A DNA stretch of 64,000 bases from Bathynomus jamesi (GCA_023014485.1 JAJOZX010005800.1:186001-250000); one strand, 5' to 3'; shown: positions 1 to 10,645, counted from the stretch's first letter. The notes: generated by a model from the sequence alone, not told the origin. Translations and numbers: made by a program.

Positions 1-546
1 ATAGATTCTCATTACGTCATGTTATGACACGAATCCTATCCCCTTAGAATCACATGATGGTGCTCCTTGTCACTATGCCAAAATTGTTCAGGATTATCTA
101 AATGGACGTTTTCCAAATCGCTGGATCGGACGCGGAAGCAACAGACCTTTGTCGCGAGATGACCAGATTAACCCCTTTAGATTTCTTTGCATGGGGCTTT
201 ATCGAGTCGCACGTCTATCAGACGAAGATTACGAGTCTTGAAAACTTAGGTACTCTACCCATATGATACTACAATACTAACCAAACCTTAAAAATCTCTG
301 TAACAATATTGTTTGGCCAAACACAAAAAAAACTTCGTACATCTAACTACCTCTGGCGAGGCTCTAACTCTTGCAGAGGGCGCTCTGCAGACCATCATTA
401 TTATTTTCAAAATCAGTCATTTAAAGGCTGAAAAGATGAAAAGAGATAAAAAAGGTAAACAGGAAATGGACCGGATGTTCTATAAGCAAGAATGTATGAC
501 GTTTGCATGACGTCAGTTTCTATTCCTGTCTTTGTGTGTGTTGCTC

Positions 547-576
547 TTTTTTCCTAGGTAATACTAGTGGAAAAAA
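547..576 (-). other. CRESS-type replication-origin stem-loop, copy 1
   Basis: On the minus strand the loop contains TAGTATTAC (plus-strand 558-566), the nonanucleotide nicked by Rep in circoviruses and cycloviruses. An 8-bp stem encloses it: TTTTTTCC at 547-554 pairs with GGAAAAAA at 569-576. The loop is 14 nt. Such a stem-loop is the hallmark rolling-circle origin of circular ssDNA viruses. It lies about 80 bp downstream of the capsid stop. Confidence 0.8.
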
Positions 577-585
577 ACAGCACAG

Positions 586-621
586 ATACAGGGTAATCAA
601 AAATGGCAAATAATACAGGGT
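586..621. repeat. Iteron-like direct repeats ATACAGGGT beside the origin (copy 1; present in every unit)
   Basis: ATACAGGGT occurs at 586-594 and 613-621, within 50 bp of the stem-loop, and recurs at the same places in all units. Rep-binding iterons of CRESS viruses are short direct repeats beside the origin, so this is a candidate. The second copy reads on as ACAGGGTGAACC, which also looks like a Tc1/mariner terminal repeat; that explanation is equally possible. Confidence 0.4.
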
Positions 622-647
622 GAACCAAATTTTTTTTTTTTTTTTTT

Positions 648-1332
648 TTATTGTTTTCATACCATAAAGCTTAACATAAAATACAATACGATTTACATAT
701 GTAAATGCATACTCATTTTTTGAGATCCTTCAGGGGTATATTTACCAACATAAATACGACCTAACGTTTAGTTTAAATCATTTGTAGATATTTTCATTAA
801 AGTATTAGGGAATTGAGCAGTTACTGCATCACCTAACTCACAGACCTGTTTCAATCTACGATACTTCTAAACTCTTTAAAAGGTGAGAACCACTTTGTTC
901 TTGGATGATGCATTACTTGCTCTGCACTATGAGACGAGTCAAGATTAGGTTCAAACAAAACACAATTTGGAACAATTAAATATGGAGATGGAGATATCCT
1001 ACATTAGGTCCCTCCAATCTTTCCCTACCCCCCTTTTACGACCTATTGAATCTTCAAAATTAATCACATATCCAGACATATTCATTTCTGGAATACTATG
1101 AAAAGATACACCCGTTACTTGATAATAATTAAATTTAAAATGGTAGATTTAGACTCTTTAGTTAGAAAATCCAAACTCAAGTATAAAACCATCACTATTA
1201 ACACCAAAAGTATTTTTAGATAAATAAAAAAATTTCATGAAGCTGTAACTATCTTCTCCTTTGAACGCCATTTAGGTTTCCTCCGAGAACGTACTTCCTT
1301 TTTCGAGGAACAAACTTCCTTCTTCGATACAT
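648..1332 (-). pseudogene. CRESS-DNA virus-like capsid gene, array copy 1 (broken)
   Basis: Minus-strand copy of the array's capsid-like gene, from an ATG at 1332-1330 to a TAA at 650-648. It lies at the same place in the unit as the better preserved copy at 6290-6980, but reading frames are cut by several one-base losses and no long frame survives. The N-terminus is a dense Arg/Lys tract, as in circovirus and related CRESS-DNA capsids, which use it for DNA binding and nuclear entry. The stop codon runs straight into a run of A (plus-strand T). Family assignment rests on composition, length (about 230 codons) and the linked origin stem-loop, not on a database match. Confidence 0.6.
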
Positions 1333-1956
1333 CTTGAACAGTAAATAATACACGTCACTCGATGCAACACCGACGATAAGAATGAAGTTTAAACAATTAC
1401 TGGATCTATTTATAGATTCTCATTACGTCATGTTATGACACGAATCCTATCCCCTTAGAATCAACATGATGGTGCTCCTGTCACTATGCCAAATTGTTCA
1501 GGATTATCTAAATGGACGTTTTCCAAATCGCTGGATCGGACGCGGAAGCAACAGACCTTGTGTCGCGAGATGACCAGATTTAACCCCTTTAGATTTCTTT
1601 GCATGGCTTTATCGAGTCGCAGTCTATCAGACGAAGATTACGAGTCTTGAAAACTTAGGTACTCTACCCATATGAATACACAATACTAACCAAACCTTAA
1701 AAATCTCTGTAACCAATATTGTTTGGCCAACACACAAAAAAAACTTCGTACATCTAACTACCTCTGGCGAGGCTCTAACTCTTGCAGAGGGCGCTCTGCA
1801 GACCATCATTATTATTTTCAAAATCAGTCATTTAAAGGCTGAAAGATGAAAGAGATAAAAAAGGTAAACAGGAAATGGACCGGATGTTCTATAAGCAAGA
1901 AATGTATGACGTTTGCATGACGTCAGTTTCTATTCCTGTCTTGTGTGTGTGTGCTC

Positions 1957-1986
1957 TTTTTTCCTAGGTAATACTAGTGGAAAAAA
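1957..1986 (-). other. CRESS-type replication-origin stem-loop, copy 2
   Basis: Exact TAGTATTAC on the minus strand at 1968-1976, in a 14-nt loop closed by the 8-bp stem TTTTTTCC/GGAAAAAA. Confidence 0.8.
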
Positions 1987-2054
1987 CAGCACAGATACAG
2001 GGTAATCAAAAAATGGCAATAATACAGGGTGAACCAAAATTTTTTTTTTTTTTT

Positions 2055-2743
2055 TTATTGTTTCATACCATACAGCTTAACATAAAATACAATACGATAA
2101 CATATGTAAATGCATACTCATTTTTTTGAGATCCTTCAGGGGTATATTTACCAACATAAATACGACCTAACGGTTTAGTTAAATCATTTGTAGATATTTC
2201 ATTAAAGTATTAGGGAATTGAGCAGTTACTGCATCACCTAACTCACAGACCTGTTTCAATCTACGATACATTCTAAACTCTTTAAAAGGTGAGAACCACT
2301 TTGTTCTTGGATGATGCATTACTTGCTCTGCACTATGAGACGAGTCAAGATTAGGTTCAAACAAAACACAATTTGGAACAATTAAATATGGAGATGGAGA
2401 TATCCCTACATTAGGTCCCTCCAATCTTTCCCTACCCCCCTTCTTACGACCTATTGAATCTTCAAAATTAATCACATATCCAGACATATTCATTTCTGGA
2501 ATACTATGAAAGATACACCCGTTACTTGATAATAATTAAAATTTAAAATGGTAGATTTAGACTCTTTAGTTAGAAAATCCAAACTCAAGGTATAAAACCC
2601 ATCACTATTAACACCAAAAGTATTTTAGATAAATAAACAAATTTCATTGAAGCTGTAACTATCTTCTCCTTTGAACGCCATTTAGGTTTCCTCCGAGGAA
2701 CGTACTTCCTTTTTCGAGGAACAAACTTCCTTCTTCGATACAT
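2055..2743 (-). pseudogene. CRESS-DNA virus-like capsid gene, array copy 2 (broken)
   Basis: Second copy. Two open blocks remain: the N-terminal part (2585-2743, with the Arg/Lys-rich tract beginning at the ATG) and a central-to-C-terminal part (2179-2493). They are in different frames because of small indels between about 2500 and 2600. A further frameshift lies near 2170, before the TAA at 2057-2055. The non-ATG triplet (GTG) 13 codons upstream keeps the frame open, but the first ATG fits best because the basic tract starts immediately after it. Function as a capsid is inferred from its resemblance to small jelly-roll capsids of circular ssDNA viruses. Confidence 0.65.
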
Positions 2744-3375
2744 CTTGAACAGTAAATAATACACGTCACTCCGATGCAACACCGACGATAAGAATGAAGT
2801 TTAAACAATTACTGGATATTTTATAGATTCTCATTACGTCATGTTATGACACGAATCCTATCCCCTTAGAATCAACATGATGGTGCTCCTTGTCACTATG
2901 CCAAAATTGTTCAGGATTATCTAAATGGACGTTTTCCAAATCGCTGGATCGGACGCGGAAGCAACAGACCTTGTGTCGCGAGATGACCAGATTTAACCCC
3001 TTTAGATTTCTTTGCATGGGGCTTTATCGAGTCGCACGTCTATCAGACGAAGATTACGAGTCTTGAAAACTTAGGTACTCTACCCATATGAATACTACAA
3101 TACTAACCAAACCTTAAAAATCTCTGTAACCAATATTGTTTGGCCAAACACAAAAAAAACTTCGTACATCTAACTACCTCTGGCGAGGCTCTAACTCTTG
3201 CAGAGGGCGCTCTGCAGACCATCATTATTATTTTCAAAATCAGTCATTTAAAGGCTGAAAAGAATGAAAAGAGATAAAAAAGGTAAACAGGAAATGGACC
3301 GGATGTTCTATAAGCAAGAAATGTATGACGTTTGCATGACGTCAGTTTCTATTCCTGTCTTGTGTGTGTGTGCTC

Positions 3376-3405
3376 TTTTTTCCTAGGTAATACTAGTGGA
3401 AAAAA
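3376..3405 (-). other. CRESS-type replication-origin stem-loop, copy 3
   Basis: Exact TAGTATTAC on the minus strand at 3387-3395, same loop and 8-bp stem as copy 2. Confidence 0.8.
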
Positions 3406-3472
3406 CAGCACAGATACAGGGTAATCAAAAAATGGCAAATAATACAGGGTGAACCAAATTTTTTTTTTTTTT

Positions 3473-4161
3473 TTATTGTTTCATACCATACAGCTTAACA
3501 TAAAATACAATACGATTAACATATGTAAATGCATACTCATTTTTTTGAGATCCTTCAGGGGTATATTTACCAACATAAATACGACCTAACGGTTTAGTTA
3601 AATCATTTGTAGATATTTTCATTAAAGTATAGGGAATTGAGCAGTTACTGCATCACCTAACTCACAGACCTGTTTCAATCTACGATACATTCTAAACTCT
3701 TTAAAAGGTGAGAACCACTTTGTTCTTGGATGATGCATTACTTGCTCTGCACTATGAGACGAGTCAAGATTAGGTTCAAACAAAACACAATTTGGAACAA
3801 TTAAATATGGAGATGGAGATATCCCTACATTAGGTCCCTCCAATCTTTCCTACCCCCCTTCTTACGACCTATTGAATCTTCAAAATTAATCACATATCCA
3901 GACATATCATTTCTGGAATACTATGAAAAGATACACCCGTTACTTGATAATAATTAAAATTTAAAATGGTAGATTTAGACTCTTTAGTTAGAAAATCCAA
4001 ACTCAAGGTATAAAACCCATCACTATTAACACCAAAGTATTTTTAGATAAATAAACAAATTTCATTGAAGCTGTAACTATCTTCTCCTTTGAACGCCATT
4101 TAGGTTTCCTCCGAGGAACGTACTTCCTTTTTCGAGGAACAAACTTCCTTCTTCGATACAT
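3473..4161 (-). pseudogene. CRESS-DNA virus-like capsid gene, array copy 3 (broken)
   Basis: Third copy. The N-terminal block with the Arg/Lys-rich tract is open upstream of about 4003, and a central block is open at 3622-3843. Frames are broken by one-base losses near 4035, 3905, 3850 and 3629 relative to the other copies. The same TAA-poly(A) ending is present at 3475-3473. The break positions differ from those in copies 2 and 5. That pattern fits either independent decay after amplification or random homopolymer errors in the assembly. Confidence 0.65.
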
Positions 4162-4783
4162 CTTGAACAGTAAATAATACACGTCACTCCGATGCAACAC
4201 CGACGATAAGAATGAAGTTTAAACAATTACTGGATCTATTTATAGATTCTCATTACGTCATGTTATGACACGAATCCTATCCCCTTAGAATCAACATGAT
4301 GGTGCTCCTTGTCACTATGCCAAAATTGTTCAGGATTATCTAAATGGACGTTTCCAAATCGCTGGATCGGACGCGGAAGCAACAGACCTTGTGTCGCGAG
4401 ATGACCAGATTTAACCCTTTAGATTTCTTTGCATGGGCTTTATCGAGTCGCACGTCTATCAGACGAAGATTACGAGTCTTGAAAACTTAGGTACTCTACC
4501 CATATGAAACTACAATACTAACCAAACCTTAAAAATCTCTGTAACCAATATTGTTTGGCCAAAAAAAAAAAACTTCGTACATCAACTACCTCTGGCGAGG
4601 CTCTAACTCTTGCAGAGGGCGCTCTGCAGACCATCATTATTTTCAAAATCAGTCATTTAAAGGCTGAAAAGAATGAAAAGAGATAAAAAAGGTAAACAGG
4701 AAATGGACCGGATGTTCTATAAGCAAGAAATGTATGACGTTGCATGACGTCAGTTTCTATTCCTGTCTTGTGTGTGTGTGCTC

Positions 4784-4811
4784 TTTTTCCTAGGTAATAC
4801 TAGTGGAAAAA
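4784..4811 (-). other. CRESS-type replication-origin stem-loop, copy 4
   Basis: Exact TAGTATTAC on the minus strand at 4794-4802. Both stem arms are one base shorter (TTTTTCC/GGAAAAA), so the stem stays perfectly paired at 7 bp. Confidence 0.75.
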
Positions 4812-4879
4812 CAGCACAGATACAGGGTAATCAAAAATGGCAAATAATACAGGGTGAACCAAAATTTTTTTTTTTTTTT

Positions 4880-5562
4880 TTATTGTTTCATACCATACAG
4901 CTTAACATAAAATACAATACGATTAACATATGTAAATGCATACTCATTTTTGAGATCCTTCAGGGGTATATTTACCAACATAAATACGACCTAACGGTTT
5001 AGTTAAATCATTTGTAGATATTTTCATTAAAGTATTAGGGAATTGAGCAGTTACTGCATCACCTAACTCACAGACCTGTTTCAATCTACGATACATTCTA
5101 AACTCTTTAAAAGGTGAGAACCACTTGTTCTTGGATGATGCATTACTTGCTCTGCACTATGAGACGAGTCAAGATTAGGTTCAAACAAAACACAATTTGG
5201 AACAATTAAATATGGAGATGGAGATACCTACATTAGGTCCTCCAATCTTCCCTACCCCCCTTCTTACGACCTATTGAATCTTCAAAATTAATCACATATC
5301 CAGACATATTCATTTCTGGAATACTATGAAAAGATACACCGTTACTTGATAATAATTAAAATTTAAAATGGTAGATTTAGACTCTTTAGTTAGAAAATCC
5401 AAACTCAAGGTATAAAACCCATCACTATTAACACCAAAGTATTTTTAGATAAATAAACAAATTTCATTGAAGCTGTAACTATCTTCTCCTTTGAACGCCA
5501 TTTAGGTTTCCTCGAGGAACGTACTTCCTTTTTCGAGGAACAAACTTCCTTCTTCGATACAT
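4880..5562 (-). pseudogene. CRESS-DNA virus-like capsid gene, array copy 4 (broken)
   Basis: Fourth copy, the most disrupted by small deletions (for example near 5125, 5226, 5241, 5250 and 5514). No frame longer than about 60 codons remains, yet nucleotide identity with the neighbouring copies stays very high along the whole gene. The Arg/Lys-rich start, the TAA stop at 4882-4880 and the adjoining A-run are all recognisable. The linked origin stem-loop at 4784-4811 is intact. Confidence 0.6.
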
Positions 5563-6189
5563 CTTGAACAGTAAATAATACACGTCACTCCGATGCAACA
5601 CCGACGATAAGAATGAAGTTTAAACAATACTGGATCTATTTATAGATTCTCATTACGTCATGTTATGACACGAATCCTATCCTTAGAATCAAATGATGGT
5701 GCTCCTTGTCACTATGCCAAAATTGTTCAGGATTATCTAAATGGACGTTTTCCAAATCGCTGGATCGGACGCGAAGCAACAGACCTTGTGTCGCGAGATG
5801 ACCAGATTTAACCCCTTTAGATTTCTTTGCATGGGGCTTTATCGAGTCGCACGTCTATCAGACGAAGATTACGAGTCTGAAAACTTAGGTACTCTACCCA
5901 TATGAATACTACAATACTAACCAAACCTTAAAAATCTCTGTAACCAATATTGTTTGGCCAAACACAAAAAAAAAACTTCGTACTCTAACTACCTCTGGCG
6001 AGGCTCTAACTCTTGCAGAGGGCGCTCTGCAGACCATCATTATTATTTCAAAATCAGTCATTTAAAGGCTGAAAAGAATGAAAAGAGATAAAAAAGGTAA
6101 ACAGGAAATGGACCGGATGTTCTATAAGCAAGAAATGTATGACGTTTGCATGACGTCAGTTTCTATTCCTGTCTTGTGTGTGTGTGCTC

Positions 6190-6218
6190 TTTTTTCCTAG
6201 GTAATATAGTGGAAAAAA
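6190..6218 (-). other. CRESS-type origin stem-loop, copy 5 (nonanucleotide damaged)
   Basis: The stem is intact, but the loop has lost one base (plus-strand GTAATATA instead of GTAATACTA), so the nonanucleotide is not exact here. Confidence 0.6.
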
Positions 6219-6289
6219 AACAGCACAGATACAGGGTAATCCAAAAAAGGCAAATAATACAGGGTGAACCAAAATTTTTTTTTTTTTTT

Positions 6290-6980
6290 TTATTGTTTCA
6301 TACCATACAGCTTAACATAAAATACAATACGATTAACATATGTAAATGCATACTCATTTTTTTGAGATCCTTCAGGGGTATATTTACCAACATAAATACG
6401 ACCTAACGGTTTAGTTAAATCATTTGTAGATATTTTCATTAAAGTATTAGGGAATTGAGCAGTTACTGCATCACCTAACTCACAGACCTGTTTCAATCTA
6501 CGATACATTCTAAACTCTTTAAAAGGTGAGAACCACTTTGTTCTTGGATGATGCATTACTTGCTCTGCACTATGAGACGAGTCAAGATTAGGTTCAAACA
6601 AAACACAATTTGGAACAATTAAATATGGAGATGGAGATATCCCTACATTAGGTCCCTCCAATCTTTCCCTACCCCCCTTCTTACGACCTATTGAATCTTC
6701 AAAAAATCACATATCCAGACATATTCATTTCTGGAATACTATGAAAAGATACACCCGTTACTTGATAATAATTAAAATTTAAAATGGTAGATTTAGACTC
6801 TTTAGTTAGAAAATCCAAACTCAAGGTATAAAACCCATCACTATTAACACCAAAAGTATTTTTAGATAAATAAACAAATTTCATTGAAGCTGTAACTATC
6901 TTCTCCTTTGAACGCCATTTAGGTTTCCTCCGAGGAACGTACTTCCTTTTTCGAGGAACAAACTTCCTTCTTCGATACAT
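6290..6980 (-). pseudogene. CRESS-DNA virus-like capsid gene, array copy 5 (best preserved)
   Basis: Best preserved copy, about 230 codons long, close to the usual circovirus capsid length. The ATG at 6980-6978 is followed at once by a strongly basic tract rich in Arg, Lys and Pro over about the first 27 residues. The rest has mixed beta-strand-like composition, as expected of a small jelly-roll capsid. The N-terminal block (6699-6980) and the C-terminal block (6290-6661) are separated by a short deletion near 6703 that shifts frame. The TAA at 6292-6290 overlaps an AATAAA-like signal and is followed directly by about 18 A. Cap and the origin nonanucleotide are on the same strand, unlike typical circoviruses. 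Assignment is from composition, length and context, without a search. Confidence 0.7.
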
Positions 6981-7039
6981 CTTGAACAGTAAATAATACA
7001 CGTCACTCCGATGCAACACCGACGATAAGAATGAAGTTT

Positions 7040-7542
7040 AAACAATTACTGGATCTATTTATAGATTCTCATTACGTCATGTTATGACACGAATCCTATC
7101 CCCTTAGAATCAACATGATGGTGCTCCTTGTCACTATGCCAAAATTGTTCAGGATTATCTAAATGGACGTTTTCCAAATCGCTGGATCGGACGCGGAAGC
7201 AACAGACCTTGTGTCGCGAGATGACCAGATTTAACCCCTTTAGATTTCTTTGCATGGGGCTTTATCGAGTCGCACGTCTATCAGACGAAGATTACGAGTC
7301 TTGAAAACTTACGTACACGTATACGAACTGCTGCAGATAACATAACCCCGCAAATGCTCCAGAATGTGTTTAGAAATGCTGCGGAACAATTTGAGCTGTG
7401 CAGGGATACTGATGGGCGTCACGTCGAATCCTACTCTTAATTATTTAATAAATGTTACCACTTTATCATTTTATGATTGAATTCCATATAATTTCCAAGT
7501 GCTTCACAAAAATAGATCCTGACTTTATGTACACCCTGTATA
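7040..7542 (+). pseudogene. Tc1/mariner (DD41D-type) transposase C-terminal remnant at the right end of the array
   Basis: The last array copy reads into the C-terminal end of an IS630-Tc1-mariner transposase, stop TAA at 7438-7440. Visible catalytic signatures are HDGAPCHYA (second Asp) and PDLTPLDFFAWG (third Asp), 41 residues apart by my count, so DD41D. An in-frame TGA sits between them (in the usual SPDL motif). The terminal residues end with the typical DTDGRHVE-like tail. ACACCCTGTA at 7531-7540 looks like the element's terminal inverted repeat. The part upstream of 7311 is the portion captured in every array unit; the part after 7311 occurs only here and so marks the array's right junction. 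Confidence 0.75.
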
Positions 7543-7821
7543 TTGATATTAAATAGGAATCATTGAAATTCGTACTATATATATAATTTTGCTACAATAG
7601 CCCATTATTATGTTGTCCTTGAGGCAAAAAACAAAAAACTAAATATTTATATAAAAATAAAAACAAAAAGTTCATAAAAAACAAAAATAAAAAATAAAAA
7701 AATCAAACCTAAAAAATATTAACAAAAAAATCACGTTCGCAGCGTTAAAAAATTGCAACACAATATCAGCGACGCAGGTATTTAACAAATTTGTGCTTCT
7801 TTGAACTTCTCAGGAGTGACG
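7543..7821. other. A-rich spacer, no gene seen
   Basis: AT-rich DNA with A-rich runs between the transposase remnant and the hAT-like pseudogene. No coding potential or terminal repeat recognised. Confidence 0.5.
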
Positions 7822-10074
7822 ATGTCGATGGCAACACGTGCGGCCAGTGCCATCTGGTTGGTTGGTGTTAGTCAGGCGAACTTTACATCATCGAAGCTCC
7901 CATCTCGCCGACAAGTATTGGCTGTTCTATTCCATTTCCACAATCAGCAAAAATTGACTTAAAGATAGCGTGTCCAAGACAGCTGATCTCTTGCTTCCGA
8001 TTTGGATGAAAGCTTGAGTGCCTAAAAAAGCTGCTAAACATGTTGTCGAACACATCAAGAAACTTCATACTGTGTGGCAAGTGCTCAAGAAGAATATCAA
8101 CCGAAAGTCTGCCAAGAACCTTGCCAACCAAGCAGCATTTCAAGATGGGTTAGCCAACCTCTTCGACATCGCCCACCAGGATGCCATGTAGCTGATGAAA
8201 ATTGATGAGGACAGACAATTCCTGGAAGCTCAACGGGAGACAGGACAGAGAGGCACGATGGCTGGAGTGGACAGAAAACTCGCTCTGCAAGAAGAATGTG
8301 TTGCACGAAGGAGCGCGGAAGCTTCAAAGCGGGCTGGCTGGCAAAGCGGCTTCATGAAGTGTTGCTGCAACCGACGTCGCTGTTCTTGAGTTGTCTTTGT
8401 CGAGCAACTCGTCAGAAGTGGAGGAAGAGCTTGCACCATCAGAAACGAGTGCTCCTAAACGAGCTCGACTTCGTGGAACTGTAAGTGTGGTGACACCTGA
8501 AGTGGCAGCTGCACTAGATCGGACCAATGTGACTGACCGGCAAGCAGCCCATATATTTTCAGCGTTAGCGCCCACGAGTCAACTCTTCTCAAGAAGAAGA
8601 CCTGATGATCAGCCGAAGCACTATCCGCAAGGAGCGAATGGAACATCAGAAGAAGTTTGCTCATGAGATGAAGGATAGCTTCGCCCCAGCAGTTCCTCTG
8701 ATCTTGCATTGGGACGGCAAAACCATGGAGGATTACTCTGGTCCTGGTCGGAACAAAGTGGACCGTCTCCCGATTCTTGTATCTGGACAAGACGTGGTGA
8801 AGTTGCTGGCAGCTCCAAAACTTCAATCGGGAAAGTCGGAAGTAATTGGGAGTGCCATCGTGGAGACGATAAATGAGTGGGGACTGAGGGAGCGAGTGAA
8901 GGGGGCTCTGCTTTGACACCACCGCGTCCAACACTGGTTCAAAGGGAGGAGTTTGTATTCATTTGGAAATTGAACTTGGGGGGAGTTTATTGAACTTGGC
9001 GTGTCGACATCACATCTCAGAGATACTCATAGAGACTGTCTTCAGCCTTCATGATGTCTCCAGCTCCAAATCTCCAAATATTCAGCTCTTCGGTCAGTTC
9101 CGGGGCTACTTGCCTTACCTCGATAAGACAGCATACTCCTCGGCAGTGGATGATGAATACCTAATCCCTGTGATAAATGGATACAAGACTGAGGTCATTG
9201 CATTTGCTGTTGACCAGCTGTCCAAATTTCAGCCACGGGATGACTACCTTCAGCTCCTTGAGCTGACGATTATCTTCCTTGGAGAGGTCCCTCCACGCGG
9301 GATCCATTTCCGATATCAAGGAGCAATACATCAAGCTCGTTGGATGGCTCGAGCTATCTGCGCCATCAAAATTTGGCTCTTCCGTAAGGAGTTTCCCCTC
9401 CAGCAGCAACAGGGATCATCAAGAAGGCCATCACGCAGTGATATGGGTGGAGCCACCTCCAAGAAGTAAGCCTCTTTGTCACGGCCATCTATGTCAAATA
9501 TTGGTTTCAGAGTCCATCTTGAGTAGAAGCTTCGAGAAACGATCTGAATCTCCTCCATGCACTAGCTAACTATGCTGATAAAGATATATCTAAGGCTGTC
9601 AGCACAGCATTCAGCCGCCATCTTTGGTACCTCTCAGAAACATTGGTAGGCTTCGGTTTCTTCGATGACAGGGTTGCAGCAGAGGAGAAGAGGCAGCTGG
9701 TAAATGCCCTGAAAAACAAAATCGGGTCTGAGGAGCTCCCTAAACGGATCTCTCCAGTTGGCCAGAAATGTGGGAAAGAATTACACGATTTTGTCACCAT
9801 GTCAACTCTGAAGTTTTTTGAAATACTTGAACTGCCTCAAGACTTCTTGGAGGAGGGTATAACACTTTGGCCAGTCCATGAATCATACAGGAGGAGCCAG
9901 GCTACTGTCCGGTCGGTGAAAGTGATCCAGAAGTTCACTCATCCAGAAGTTCAATGCATCTCTCACGCGCAGCGAAGAGCAGAAGCAGTTCCTTGTAAAA
10001 GTCGTTGAAGATCACTGGAAGGTCTTCTTGTCACCAACAAAGAAGTTTGATATCATGCGAACCAAGCAACAATG
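7822..10074 (+). pseudogene. hAT-like transposase family, member 1 (decayed)
   Basis: Decayed homologue of the gene at 51372-53588. It starts MSMATR with the same N-terminal pattern (xWLxG...LPxxxQVL). Further parts follow in shifted frames: LHWDGK (first Asp, near 8705), FDTTASNTG (second Asp, near 8915), CRHHISE (C-x-x-H, near 9005), HQARWMARAI (near 9330) and a C-terminal region ending at the TGA near 10073. The Glu of the conserved C-terminal Ala-Glu-Arg has become Val (ATVRSVK), so the catalytic site would be lost even without frameshifts. I found no clear terminal repeats. The fold is inferred to be an RNase-H-like DDE transposase related to hAT, not a standard annotated family. Confidence 0.7.
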
Positions 10075-10487
10075 ATTATCTGGCATTTATCTAATAATAT
10101 CTGTCATGTAAATGGAGAAATTCCAATGTTTTGTTTTTGTACAATACACAAATTATTTTTTTAATAAAATATCCCCCCAACACAGATGGTTGTGGACCAC
10201 AGTCATTAGCGGGTGGTGGGGCTAATGACCTATTATGTGAAAGAAACACTTATTACAATGTTTTAATAATTTAATTTGTCAACCTGAAGAGCATGCTTTT
10301 CACATAACAGCTCCATGTTTTAGAAATGTGTCCCAATAGCAATAAAATGGATGGAGGTCTTATCAATAAAACAAAATAGCTTTGAGCAAGTCCTAAATAT
10401 ATCCTGATCTCAAAACATTTTTTAGTGTATCATTTTTTAAGCTAGTGGTACCAAATGCCGGGTTGGCATAACAGATATTCCGATATC

Positions 10488-10511
10488 AGATTCATTTAAA
10501 CCTTCCGTGTA

Positions 10512-10573
<62 letters not shown>

Positions 10574-10581
10574 TTAAATGA
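10488..10581. repeat. (TA)n tract with flanking 14-bp inverted repeat
   Basis: About 60 bp of TA repeats, flanked by TTCATTTAAACCTT on the left and AAGGTTTAAATGAA on the right. The two arms can pair across the microsatellite. Confidence 0.85.
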
Positions 10582-10645
10582 AAACTGTTCATTTTCATAG
10601 GATGCAGAATAACAATAAAGAATACTTTAAATGCAAAAATAGCCA

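Larger units (their letters stand above)
1..7311. repeat. Tandem array of ~1.41-kb chimeric units (transposase fragment + circovirus-like capsid and origin)
   Basis: The same segment begins at 1, 1412, 2823, 4242, 5642 and 7061, giving periods of about 1400-1419 bp: five full units plus a sixth partial one. The array continues beyond the left edge, so total copy number is unknown. Each unit holds, in order: about 0.25 kb of Tc1/mariner transposase (plus strand), about 0.29 kb of unrecognised DNA with a small GCAGAG-GGCG-CTCTGC hairpin, a stem-loop with the circovirus nonanucleotide, two ATACAGGGT repeats, and a capsid-like gene on the minus strand. Copies are nearly identical except for scattered one-base indels, mostly in homopolymers. 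All copies are head to tail. At 7311 the sixth copy leaves the unit and continues into ordinary transposase sequence. The repetition is seen directly; the viral origin of part of the unit is inferred. Confidence 0.95.

Noticed and set aside
313..510. 65-codon open frame in the unassigned part of the array unit
   Set aside because: It is not open in the other copies and depends on one-base indels.
1..7311. Rep (replication initiator) gene in the circovirus-like array
   Set aside because: I looked in both strands of the ~290-bp unassigned part of the unit and elsewhere in the window and found no rolling-circle or helicase motifs.
8195..8575. Several overlapping 60-80-codon frames on both strands
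   Set aside because: They are shadows of the decayed hAT-like gene; only the frame matching the 51-kb relative was kept.
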